Source: Patescibacteria group bacterium (GTDB lineage: Bacteria; Patescibacteriota; UBA1384; XYA2-FULL-43-10; 1-14-0-10-43-13). From it: 9,516 nucleotides of DNA. Made by a program: the position numbers and the translations under genes. Positions 1 through 6,789 of this stretch are shown in pieces; within the stretch, counting starts at the first letter, position 1; every line of letters starts with the position of its first letter. Where the stretch lies: assembly GCA_022705465.1 (NCBI GenBank), contig JAKJEK010000022.1, forward strand, positions 1-9,516, read 5' to 3'. The notes under the pieces are model-generated. The model had not been told where the DNA came from and did no database searches. It worked only from the letters and a program-made list of their open reading frames with translations.

Positions 1-540
1 GCCGTTGGTATCACACAGGACGATATAGTCTGCTCCGGCGTGATGAGCGGTCTCAATCACCTGGACCGCATAGTCGGGATCATCCTTGATGCCGTCAAAG
101 AAATGTTCGGCGTCAAAGATCACCTCCCTTCCACGCTGTTTCAGGTAGTCGATGCTCTCCGCCACCATCACTAGATTGACGTGGGGGGTGGTGAGCAGCG
201 AGTTTGTAACGTCTCGCAGTCGGGACTTACCAACGATCGCCGCCGTTGGTGCCCCGGATGCCAGGATTGCCCGGATATCTACCGCTTCTTCGACCTGCTC
301 GCTCTTACCGCGGGTTCGTCCGAAAGCGGCAATTCGGGAGTGTGGGAGTTGAAGTTCAACCAGTGCCCTGATTCGATCCATCTGGTCTTGACCGGCGCTA
401 GCAAATCCAGCCTCGATCCAGGTAAACCCCATCTGGTCTAGCTCCGTGGCGAACTTCACCGCATCGGTCAGCGAGATTTCTCGGCCGTGCTCCTGCAGAC
501 CATCGCGCAGCGTTGTGTCGTAGGCATACCACACATCCAT
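1..540 (-). CDS. cimA: (R)-citramalate synthase, N-terminal part (runs off the left edge)
   Basis: This enzyme condenses pyruvate with acetyl-CoA to (R)-citramalate, the entry to the threonine-independent isoleucine route, in the cytoplasm. Only the first 180 codons lie in the window; the gene continues past base 1. The HMGL-like TIM-barrel start is clear: YDTTLRDG at residues 7-14 with catalytic Arg12 and metal-binding Asp13, IAAFGRTR at 70-77, REVIFDAEHFFDG at 138-150 and LCDTNG at 175-180. The DAEHFFDG and AAFGxTR motifs point to the citramalate synthase branch (TIGR00977-like) rather than LeuA or homocitrate synthase. The start at 540 follows AGGAGGAG with about 4 bases of spacing; an overlapping ATG at 536 is out of frame. 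It follows gpmI on the same strand across a 262-base spacer containing a terminator, so it probably has separate or conditional transcription. The metal-binding HxH and regulatory domain are not visible. Confidence 0.87.
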   Translation of the reverse strand, partial: MDVWYAYDTTLRDGLQEHGREISLTDAVKFATELDQMGFTWIEAGFASAGQDQMDRIRALVELQLPHSRIAAFGRTRGKSEQVEEAVDIRAILASGAPTAAIVGKSRLRDVTNSLLTTPHVNLVMVAESIDYLKQRGREVIFDAEHFFDGIKDDPDYAVQVIETAHHAGADYIVLCDTNG

Positions 541-613
541 TCGTCTCCTCCTTCACCGAAAGATTGCACGAGATCCGTTTGGCTGAGCGCAACTGTTTAC
601 GCCCAACCAGCGA

Positions 614-643
614 ATTCTAGTAGAATATTAAGGTTCGTAACAA
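614..643 (-). promoter_or_regulatory. Weak candidate promoter for cimA
   Basis: On the minus strand, TTGTTA (643-638) is followed after 18 bases by TAGAAT (619-614). The -10 matches consensus at five of six positions and the -35 at four. The -35 overlaps the end of the T-tract of the upstream terminator. It lies about 75 bases before the cimA start, so it could give cimA its own transcript. The match is modest and could be chance. Confidence 0.3.
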
Positions 644-664
644 AAAAACCGCCTGCCTGGCGGT
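642..664 (-). terminator. Rho-independent terminator after gpmI
   Basis: On the minus strand a six-base stem ACCGCC/GGCGGT closes a five-base loop and is followed by an uninterrupted run of T residues (648-642). It lies about 140 bases after the gpmI stop and before cimA, so it should end the eno-gpmI transcript. Its first arm can alternatively pair with an upstream copy of GGCGGTGT, which could make termination conditional. Confidence 0.75.
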
Positions 665-749
665 GTGTCTTATGAATTACTGCCAATCTATTTCAGCAGA
701 AACACCGCCCGCAGCGCGGAATAATAATCTTAATAATGCTAATGGCTAG

Positions 750-780
750 GGAGTATTTCATGTTGACTTAGTAATACTCC
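750..780. repeat. Inverted repeat, 8-base arms, downstream of gpmI
   Basis: GGAGTATT (750-757) and AATACTCC (773-780) are perfect inverted copies around a 15-base spacer. The element sits 22 bases after the gpmI stop. No T-tract follows on either strand, so it is not a classical terminator. It may be a 3' stability hairpin of the eno-gpmI message, or chance. Confidence 0.35.
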
Positions 781-802
781 TCTTATACCCGATTGTCAAC
801 CG

Positions 803-2317
803 CTAGCTAATCAGGTTGTTGCCAGTCATTGCCGATGGTTTAGGTATGTCGAGCAGTGATAGTATTGTCGGCGCGATATCGTGCAGGGCACCCGGCCGTA
901 ATTTGGCCTGGATACCAACCACAATAGCTGGCACTGGACTATTGCTGTGTGCCGTGTGCTTGTCGCCGGTTGATGGGTCAATGCTGTACTCGGCATTACC
1001 ATGATCGGCAGTTATTAGTGCTATGCCACCCATATCCTGAATTGCGCCGATCACTTTGCCGAGCTGCGTATCGACTTCCTCAATCGCCTCGATCACTGCC
1101 GCCTCATTCGCAGTATGGCCAACCATGTCGGGATTTGCAAAATTGATAAAAATGAAATCAGTACCATTGATAATATAGTCGATCGCCTCCTTGGCTACTG
1201 CCTCGGCCCTCATCCTTGGTGCTTTATCATGGGTATCGATATCTTTTCTGCTATCAATCAGTACGTGGATCTCATTGCGATGTGGTTTTTCCCGACCGCC
1301 ATTTAAGAAATAAGTTGCATGGGCAAATTTTTCAGTTTCAGCAATATGGACTTGTGTTAATCCGGCTCGTTCCACTTCGGCTGCCAGGGTCGTTTCGATT
1401 GTAAGCGGGGGAAAAGCTACCAGACACTCCAATGTTGGGTCATACTCTGTCATGGTCACAACACATAAGTTATGGGTCTTGTTCCGCTCGACTGTCTTGC
1501 GCCCAAGCATTCGGACCCTGTCGGATCGGAAATTAAAGATAAACACTCCGTCGTTTGAGCATATATTGTAGCTCTTACCATTATCGTCCAAAAAAACGAT
1601 CGGTTGTATGTGCTCATCGGTCACGCTTTGTTTGTAAAGCTCCCTTATTGCCGCTGACGGCTTTTGAGATTGGAGGACATTGCCGCGACCATAGAAAATT
1701 GCTTGCTCTGCTTTGGCTAAGCGATCCCAGTTGTTATCTCTATCCATTGCAAAAAACCGCCCGGAAGCAGTAGCGATCAAGCCGATGCCTAATTGCTCGA
1801 TTACCTGCTCCAACTCTTCCAAGTACTCCGCCGCGCTTTGCGGAGGAGTGTCTCTGCCATCAGTGAAGGCATGAACGGCAATCTTATTAACACCTGCTTT
1901 CTTTGCTGCCCGCAGAAAAGCGTAAAGGTGTTCGCTGTGGCTATGTACGCCACCCGGTCCGATCAGACCTTTTATGTGCAATGTTGACCCATGTTGTTTT
2001 ACGTGTTCAAACAATGCCGTCATTGCCGGATTATTATCAAATTCCTCACGCAGCGCCGCCTTACTAATGCGTACCAAATCGGTCTCCATTACCTTGCCTG
2101 CACCAATGGTGGTGTGGCCAACCTCGCTATTACCCATTTGCCCGGCCGGCAAACCAACATGCTCGCCGCTTGCTTCAAGTAGAGTGTGAGGGTGGTGTTG
2201 CCAAAGGTAATCAAAAAACGGTGTATGCGCCTTTGCAATCGGGTTGTCCTCGGTTTCCTTGCGGTAGCCCCATCCATCCAAGATTATTAGAGCCACCGGT
2301 TTATTGGTTGTAGCCAT
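803..2317 (-). CDS. gpmI: 2,3-bisphosphoglycerate-independent phosphoglycerate mutase
   Basis: It interconverts 3-phosphoglycerate and 2-phosphoglycerate in glycolysis through a phosphoserine intermediate, using two Mn2+ ions and no 2,3-bisphosphoglycerate. The 504-residue product is close to the family's usual size of about 510. Visible motifs include LDGWGYR with metal ligand Asp14, GNSEVGH with nucleophile Ser64, GGVHSH near 122-127, DGRDTPP at 153-159, and near the C-terminus NPDMVGHT and TADHGNAE, which carry alkaline-phosphatase-superfamily metal ligands. The ATG at 2317 gives the family-like start MATTNKP; an in-frame TTG 18 bases earlier has no better ribosome site and adds residues not expected. 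A GGTGA sits about 7 bases before the ATG. The gene follows eno by 54 bases on the same strand, so the two very likely share a transcript and carry consecutive glycolytic steps. Confidence 0.95.
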   Translation of the reverse strand: MATTNKPVALIILDGWGYRKETEDNPIAKAHTPFFDYLWQHHPHTLLEASGEHVGLPAGQMGNSEVGHTTIGAGKVMETDLVRISKAALREEFDNNPAMTALFEHVKQHGSTLHIKGLIGPGGVHSHSEHLYAFLRAAKKAGVNKIAVHAFTDGRDTPPQSAAEYLEELEQVIEQLGIGLIATASGRFFAMDRDNNWDRLAKAEQAIFYGRGNVLQSQKPSAAIRELYKQSVTDEHIQPIVFLDDNGKSYNICSNDGVFIFNFRSDRVRMLGRKTVERNKTHNLCVVTMTEYDPTLECLVAFPPLTIETTLAAEVERAGLTQVHIAETEKFAHATYFLNGGREKPHRNEIHVLIDSRKDIDTHDKAPRMRAEAVAKEAIDYIINGTDFIFINFANPDMVGHTANEAAVIEAIEEVDTQLGKVIGAIQDMGGIALITADHGNAEYSIDPSTGDKHTAHSNSPVPAIVVGIQAKLRPGALHDIAPTILSLLDIPKPSAMTGNNLIS

Positions 2318-2371
2318 ATATGTCACCACTAACAAAATAATTAACTATTGAAAACAAGAAGTAGGGGAGTG

Positions 2372-3658
2372 CTATAACTGCTTGATCGCTTCTTGACCCG
2401 GATACACAGCGTTGTCACCTAACACCTCCTCGATGCGCAATAACTGGTTGTATTTGGCGATTCGCTCGCTGCGGGAAAGAGAACCGGTCTTGATTTGACC
2501 CGTGGCCAATCCAACCACGAAGTCGGCAATTGTTGTATCCTCAGTCTCGCCGGAGCGATGGGAGACGATAGCGGTATAGCCAGCATCTTCTGCCATCTCA
2601 ATCGCTCTAACAGTTTCAGTTACTGAACCGATCTGATTTAATTTAATCAAAATCGAATTGGCGACTTTTCGCTCGATACCCTCTTCGAGACGAGCAATAT
2701 TTGTCACAAATAGGTCGTCGCCAACAATCTGAACTTTATCGCCCAGCTCTCTTGTCATTGCTTCGTAACCCGACCAGTCATCTTCAGCCAGACCGTCCTC
2801 GATCGACACCACAGGATATTTTGCAATCCATTGGTCGTACATGGCGATCATTTCTTTGCTGGACAGCGTCACGTCCTCGCTCTGCAAGTAATAGGCCCCA
2901 TCTTTATAGAATTCCGTTGATGCCGCATCAATAGCAATAGCTATATCCTTGCCGGGCACAAAACCGGCTTTCTTGATAGCCTCGATAATCAACTCTAGTG
3001 CACCTTCATTTGATGGTAATGTGGGCGCGAATCCACCCTCATCGCCCACTGTGGTGCCGAAACCGCGCTCACCAAGAATTTTCTTTAATGCGTGGAATGT
3101 CTCGGCTCCATACCGTAATGCTTCGCGAAAATTGGGAGCGCCTACCGGCATGATCATAAACTCCTGCAAATCGGTCGATTTCTCGGCATGAGCGCCACCA
3201 TTTAAAATATTCATCATTGGCACAGGCAGAGTCGGAACCTTTTTATTCTTCCTTAAACCAGCAAAATATTGATATAAGGCCACATTCTGGCTTTTAGCCG
3301 CGGCATGGGCGAAAGCAAGCGAGACACCAAGAATAGCGTTCGCACCTAGACGTGATTTATTCTCGGTTCCGTCTAGCTTGATCATTGTTTCATCCAGGGC
3401 AACCTGATCAAACTCTCGACCAACCAAGGCGTCGCGCAATGTTGTATTTACATTTGTAACCGCCTTCTGTACTCCCTTGCCGCCGTAGCGATCCTCTTTG
3501 TCGCGTAGCTCCACTGCTTCGTGTGTTCCAGTCGAGGCTCCGGATGGCACAGCCGCCCGGCCGACAAAACCGCCCTCTAAATGCAAATCAACCTCCACTG
3601 TTGGATTTCCCCGTGAGTCAAGGATTTCACGACCACGAACATCAATGATTTTTGGCAT
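2372..3658 (-). CDS. eno: Enolase (phosphopyruvate hydratase)
   Basis: It converts 2-phosphoglycerate to phosphoenolpyruvate in the cytoplasm with Mg2+. The product has 428 residues from the second ATG, the usual bacterial length. In that numbering the key residues are present: loop His157 in NGGAHA, Glu166 in LQEF, Glu207 in GDEGGFAP, metal ligands Asp244 (AIDAAS), Glu287 (SIEDG) and Asp314 (GDD), base Lys339 (ILIKLNQ), and His367-Arg368 of SHRSGETED. The N-terminal DVRGREILDSRGNPTVEV signature is also intact. Two adjacent ATG codons occur at 3661 and 3658; AAAGGA lies 6 bases before the second but only 3 before the first, so the second is preferred. It is the first gene of an eno-gpmI operon and is divergent from the antiporter gene across a 476-base spacer. 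Confidence 0.97.
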   Translation of the reverse strand: MPKIIDVRGREILDSRGNPTVEVDLHLEGGFVGRAAVPSGASTGTHEAVELRDKEDRYGGKGVQKAVTNVNTTLRDALVGREFDQVALDETMIKLDGTENKSRLGANAILGVSLAFAHAAAKSQNVALYQYFAGLRKNKKVPTLPVPMMNILNGGAHAEKSTDLQEFMIMPVGAPNFREALRYGAETFHALKKILGERGFGTTVGDEGGFAPTLPSNEGALELIIEAIKKAGFVPGKDIAIAIDAASTEFYKDGAYYLQSEDVTLSSKEMIAMYDQWIAKYPVVSIEDGLAEDDWSGYEAMTRELGDKVQIVGDDLFVTNIARLEEGIERKVANSILIKLNQIGSVTETVRAIEMAEDAGYTAIVSHRSGETEDTTIADFVVGLATGQIKTGSLSRSERIAKYNQLLRIEEVLGDNAVYPGQEAIKQL

Positions 3659-3699
3659 CATAGATCCTTTCTAGTTGCAAATAGTTTCCACAGCTAATA

Positions 3700-3728
3700 A
3701 ATTTACCATCAATAATCCGCTTCGGCAA
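3700..3728 (-). promoter_or_regulatory. Candidate promoter for the eno-gpmI operon
   Basis: On the minus strand, TTGCCG (3728-3723) and TAAATT (3705-3700) are separated by 17 bases, and TGG directly precedes the -10, giving an extended -10. Each hexamer matches consensus at four of six positions. The placement, about 40 bases before the enolase start, is sensible. The correct spacing and the extended -10 seen elsewhere in this window give some support. Confidence 0.4.
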
Positions 3729-4062
3729 GACACAGCAAGCCGAATTACAAAATAAGCTAATATTAACGACCATTTCTAGCTAATTGCCGCATCTTATGTT
3801 AACTATCTTTAGTGTACCATGCTTGGGATTGCTAGTACCATCGGCAATAAATACCCGTATAAACATTAACCAACCCTGCAATTGCTATCAATACAATTCA
3901 GCGTCAATATTATAAAGACTTGACACACTGCCGCCTATAATGGAAAACTTAAGATTGTGGTGTTCGAAAATTGCCGAACTAAAGGTGTCAGTTAAAAAAT
4001 ACAATCGTTACTCAAACGACGATGGGTTGTTAGCCTTGCGCTTTATTGCTAATGCCTCCAGG

Positions 4063-4089
4063 GCTTGTTCAGAATAAGCGGCAACAAGC
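4063..4089. promoter_or_regulatory. Inverted repeat upstream of the antiporter promoter, possible operator
   Basis: GCTTGTT (4063-4069) and AACAAGC (4083-4089) form a perfect 7-base inverted repeat with a centre-to-centre distance of 20 bases, about two helical turns. It ends six bases before the extended -10 and covers the position where a -35 would be. This is a typical place for an activator or repressor dimer. No regulator gene is visible nearby. Confidence 0.35.
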
Positions 4090-4094
4090 TGTCT

Positions 4095-4103
4095 TGATAT
4101 AAT
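4095..4103 (+). promoter_or_regulatory. Extended -10 promoter of the antiporter gene
   Basis: TGATATAAT is a perfect extended -10 (TGN followed by TATAAT). No recognisable -35 lies 16-18 bases upstream (the hexamer there is TAAGCG). Transcription would begin near 4110, leaving a leader of about 28 bases with the GAGG ribosome site at 4129-4132. Confidence 0.55.
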
Positions 4104-4137
4104 AAACATCATGTTTAATTAGTAGTATGAGGTAGCT

Positions 4138-5604
4138 ATGCGAAGCATATTAGCTTTAGTTAATCCGCTACGTGCGCTCCAGCGTGGTAAGCACACGTTT
4201 GTTCTATATGGTGCGCTTCTTGCGTATGCGGTAATGGGTGTAACAAAAATTATTGCCTCAGGTGGCGGTAATGAATCTGGGGGACACGGCACGGCCGCCA
4301 TCACCTTTCTCTGGATTGCCGTGATTCTCCTGGCTGCAAAATTTTCCAGTTTGATTGAGCGTTTCAAGCTCCCGGCGGTACTTGGTGAGCTGCTCATTGG
4401 TATTGTGCTTGGTAACCTTGTCCTGGCTGGTCTTCATGTCTTTGAGCCGATTAAAACCGATGCCATTATCACTTTTTTGGCTGAACTTGGTGTGGTGATA
4501 CTGCTTTTTCAAATTGGCCTGGAGTCTAATATTCAGACCATGCGAAAAGTTGGTCTAAAAGCTCTATTAGTTGCTATTGTCGGTGTAGTTGTGCCGTTTG
4601 TTCTTGGCACCTATCTGGTTGGTCCGCTTCTTCTGCCTGGTCTTTCCACAAATGCCTACCTTTTCCTTGGCGCCACATTAACTGCCACCTCTGTTGGTAT
4701 TACTGCTCGTGTTTTCAAGGATTTAGGTAGACTTAAGTCCTCTGAGTCTCAAATTGTTCTCGGTGCGGCCGTAATTGACGACGTGCTTGGTTTGATTATC
4801 TTGGCCGTTGTCTCTGCCGTCGTTACTAAAGGTTCTGTTGATGCTGCTTCCGTCAGCATTATCGTCTTGAAAGCGATTGGCTTTCTGGCTGGCGCCATCA
4901 TTATTGGTGGAGTATTGGCTCCGCGTCTCGGCAAGATATTCTCAAAGATTCACACCGGAATTGGCATGAAATTCACCCTGGCTCTTTCCTTCGGTTTAAT
5001 ACTGGCTTACCTTGCTCAAGTTATTGGTCTTGCTCCGATTGTTGGCGCTTTTGCAGCTGGCCTGGTGCTTGATCCGGTTCACTTTAAGGACTTCAAGGAT
5101 CCCGATGTTGTTGATGAAATCAAAGAAGCTGTTAGTAGTGCTCCCGCCGAGCTTAAAGGAAAAATTACCAGGGCCATCAACCATCATGCCCACCGCCACA
5201 TTGAGGAAATTCTTGAGCCGGTTGGCCTATTTTTGGTCCCCATTTTCTTTGTCATGACCGGTATGAACGTTAAGTTGGAAACTCTCTTTAATTCTCAGAT
5301 TTTACTCTTTGCTATCACTATTACTGGTGTTGCCATTATCGGCAAAATTGTCGCCGGATTGGTTGCTGGCAATGTTAATAAATGGATCGTTGGTTGGGGG
5401 ATGGTTCCGCGCGGTGAGGTCGGCTTGATCTTTGCTACCATTGGCAAATCACTCGGCGTTGTTAATGACGAGCTTTATTCGATGATCGTTATTATGGTAA
5501 TTCTGACCACCCTCTTTACTCCGCCAATCTTAACTTATCTGTTGAATCGCCAAGGTCATAAAGCTGCTGGTGCTGCTCCGACTCCCGCTAAAGCCGCCGC
5601 TTAA
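4138..5604 (+). CDS. CPA2-family cation/proton antiporter
   Basis: This is an inner-membrane monovalent cation/proton exchanger of the PF00999 fold, 488 residues with about 12-13 hydrophobic segments. Diagnostic features are the Asp214-Asp215 pair in AAVIDDVLGLI, the ion-binding site of electrogenic NapA/CPA2 members, Lys403 in IIGKIVAG, and MVPRGEVGLIFA at 422-432 with Arg425 and Glu427. The first part (about 1-45) holds an extra hydrophobic segment and a Gly/His-rich linker before the conserved core begins near 55. A hydrophilic insert (about 317-360) rich in Asp, Glu and His interrupts the bundle before the LFLVPIFFVMTGM segment. The tail is Ala/Pro/Lys-rich. GAGG lies 5 bases before the ATG. 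There is no adjacent TrkA-N/RCK gene, so the gene stands alone. Whether it moves Na+ or K+ cannot be told from sequence. Confidence 0.9.
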   Translation: MRSILALVNPLRALQRGKHTFVLYGALLAYAVMGVTKIIASGGGNESGGHGTAAITFLWIAVILLAAKFSSLIERFKLPAVLGELLIGIVLGNLVLAGLHVFEPIKTDAIITFLAELGVVILLFQIGLESNIQTMRKVGLKALLVAIVGVVVPFVLGTYLVGPLLLPGLSTNAYLFLGATLTATSVGITARVFKDLGRLKSSESQIVLGAAVIDDVLGLIILAVVSAVVTKGSVDAASVSIIVLKAIGFLAGAIIIGGVLAPRLGKIFSKIHTGIGMKFTLALSFGLILAYLAQVIGLAPIVGAFAAGLVLDPVHFKDFKDPDVVDEIKEAVSSAPAELKGKITRAINHHAHRHIEEILEPVGLFLVPIFFVMTGMNVKLETLFNSQILLFAITITGVAIIGKIVAGLVAGNVNKWIVGWGMVPRGEVGLIFATIGKSLGVVNDELYSMIVIMVILTTLFTPPILTYLLNRQGHKAAGAAPTPAKAAA

Positions 5605-5620
5605 GTAACAATCTGCCACA

Positions 5621-5659
5621 AAAAGAAAAGCCCCCGATGACGTACTGTCTCGGGGGCTT
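5621..5659 (-). terminator. Strong terminator between convergent antiporter and serpin-like genes
   Basis: A 10-base perfect stem AAGCCCCCGA (5628-5637) / TCGGGGGCTT (5650-5659) closes a 12-base loop. Read on the minus strand it is followed by TTTTCTTTTTG, a good U-tract, and ends the 5663-6595 gene only a few bases after its stop. Read on the plus strand it is followed by the weaker TTGTGTTATT and may also stop antiporter transcripts. Confidence 0.85.
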
Positions 5660-5662
5660 GTG

Positions 5663-6595
5663 TTATTGCTGGACTGTCGCCACAGGGGCGGCAGTCCAGG
5701 AGTCGGGGGCGGCCAGCACGGCGCACACTGGCGCGTGCAGCCCTTCGCGCTGGATCCAGACCAGAAATGGCCGATCGAGCCGCAGCGGATCCGGTCCTCG
5801 CATCCCCCTGCTGACACCCAGGGCGACGTCGGCCTTGACCTCGGCGCCCAGCTCATCCATTTGGAACTGGATGAAGTGGAGCGCCTGGTCGATCCGGGCG
5901 GTCCGGCCCTTGCCGGTGTAGCCGAGCCCCAGGAGCCAGTTGATGTTGATGTCCTGGGCGAGCGACACCTTCGGGAAGTGGACGCCCTGGTAGGCCTCCT
6001 TTTCCCGTAGCGGCTCGGTCTTGAGCCCGTTGAAGCGGATCGCCAGGCCCAGTGGGTTGGCGGTCAGCTCTTCAGTCGTCAGCACCGTCGCCATCACCTT
6101 GTCGCCGTTGGTGGCGGTGATGACGGCCACCGGCTGCTCCCGGCCTTCGAGACGGATGACCTGGGCTTTCTCGACGAAGGCACCCTCGTACATCTGGCCA
6201 TCGGCCGCCCTGATCTGGCACTTGGTACCCGGGTGCTGCCACTCTAGCTTCAGGCGCAACAAGGCGGCAGTCCCGTAGTCGGAGCCCGGCTGGAGGCGAA
6301 GCGGCGAGCCGTGCTTCTCCAGGAACTGGTTGATCTCCTCGATCGAGCCGGCTTTCGCCAGCTGCTCCGGGAGTTTCGCCAGATCTTTGACGCACATTCT
6401 GTACACCCGCTCCAGGAACTCCCTCTGCTGCGGGTTGTTGACCGAGAAGGTGCCGTCGGTACCCTCGGTCTTCTGGATCTCGTAGACGGCGCCCACCACC
6501 GGGTAGGCGCAGACCGCCTTGCTCTTGACCTCATCGGCCGTGGCGGCGGTCGCAAACAGAGTAGCGCAGAGCGCCAACAACGTAACTACCTTCAT
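5663..6595 (-). CDS. Secreted serpin-like protein, short N-terminal part
   Basis: The 310-residue product begins with a signal peptide (MKVVTLLALCATLFATAATA, cleavage likely after residue 20), so it is exported. From about residue 109 the order of segments resembles serpins: AALLRLKLEW (strand s3A-like), AQVIRLEG and PVAVIT (sheet B-like), TTEELTANPL, HFPKVSL (206-212, like PKFKL), LLGLGYTG (221-228, like LKALGM), a hinge-like DELGAEVKA (247-255), then DRPFLVWI (274-281, like DHPFLFFI). From Gly250 to Pro276 is 27 residues, close to the reactive-loop length of inhibitory serpins. Lys254 and Asp256 sit where small residues are usual, so inhibition is doubtful. Residues 21-108 are much shorter than the normal helical half. 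Four cysteines remain after cleavage. The ATG at 6595 is 7 bases after GGGGG; an upstream ATG at 6625 would bury the signal peptide. Assignment is by motif reading only. Confidence 0.6.
   Translation of the reverse strand: MKVVTLLALCATLFATAATADEVKSKAVCAYPVVGAVYEIQKTEGTDGTFSVNNPQQREFLERVYRMCVKDLAKLPEQLAKAGSIEEINQFLEKHGSPLRLQPGSDYGTAALLRLKLEWQHPGTKCQIRAADGQMYEGAFVEKAQVIRLEGREQPVAVITATNGDKVMATVLTTEELTANPLGLAIRFNGLKTEPLREKEAYQGVHFPKVSLAQDININWLLGLGYTGKGRTARIDQALHFIQFQMDELGAEVKADVALGVSRGMRGPDPLRLDRPFLVWIQREGLHAPVCAVLAAPDSWTAAPVATVQQ
5669..5699. repeat. 13-bp hairpin inside the 3' end of the serpin-like gene
   Basis: CTGGACTGTCGCC (5669-5681) and GGCGGCAGTCCAG (5687-5699) form a 13-bp inverted repeat with one non-Watson-Crick position and a 5-base loop. 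It encodes part of the C-terminal tail (about residues 299-309), just before the TAA stop, and is followed by the terminator. It may protect the message end or slow ribosomes. Confidence 0.6.
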
Positions 6596-6663
6596 CTCGG
6601 TTCCCCCTTCTGGGCATACGCCCAACGTCGGATGATGGCTGGTACCTCATGGTAACGAAGCAC

Positions 6664-6692
6664 ATTATATCATAAAAAATGAAAATTGTCAA
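6664..6692 (-). promoter_or_regulatory. Perfect consensus promoter of the serpin-like gene
   Basis: On the minus strand TTGACA (6692-6687) and TATAAT (6669-6664) both match consensus exactly, with 17 bases between them. TGA precedes the -10, so it also has the extended element. The expected start near 6657 gives a leader of about 60 bases. That leader contains a small TGGGC/GCCCA hairpin (6611-6624) directly before the ribosome site. Confidence 0.85.
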
Positions 6693-6713
6693 CACTAAGA
6701 AAACGCTCTCCTA

Positions 6714-6740
6714 TTGACAAAACCATAAAAATGCTACAGT
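6714..6740 (+). promoter_or_regulatory. Candidate promoter of the 6790-7269 gene
   Basis: TTGACA (6714-6719) is perfect. The likely -10 is TACAGT (6735-6740) preceded by TGC as an extended element, with a short 15-base spacing. It is divergent from the perfect minus-strand promoter, and the two -35 boxes form a TTGTCAA...TTGACAA inverted repeat. Transcription would start near 6747, about 43 bases before the ATG. Confidence 0.55.
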
Positions 6741-6789
6741 ACCATCATCTCACAACATGTGCGGTTTCAAGCCTGAGAGGAGTGCACAG

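Larger units (their letters stand above)
3659..4137. other. AT-rich divergent spacer between eno and the antiporter gene
   Basis: No convincing gene or structural RNA is seen in these roughly 480 bases. Stops are frequent in all frames. It carries the eno leader and a candidate minus-strand promoter near 3700-3728. At the other end it holds an extended -10 promoter and an inverted repeat for the antiporter gene. The middle contains isolated TTGACA and TATAAT hexamers only 10 bases apart (3920-3941), which is too close for a sigma70 promoter. Confidence 0.6.

Noticed and set aside
2318..2335. TTG start six codons upstream for gpmI
   Set aside because: It gives an unusual N-terminal extension and has no ribosome site; the ATG at 2317 fits family members.
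3920..3941. Perfect TTGACA and TATAAT hexamers on the plus strand
   Set aside because: They are only 10 bases apart, so they cannot form one sigma70 promoter, and neither has a proper partner at 16-18 bases.
3662..4137. Possible tRNA or riboswitch in the long spacer
   Set aside because: No cloverleaf, T-loop pattern or known riboswitch core was found by eye.
6596..6625. Upstream ATG for the serpin-like gene
   Set aside because: The extra ten residues would precede a clean signal peptide, and the good GGGGG ribosome site lies inside this extension just before the ATG at 6595.
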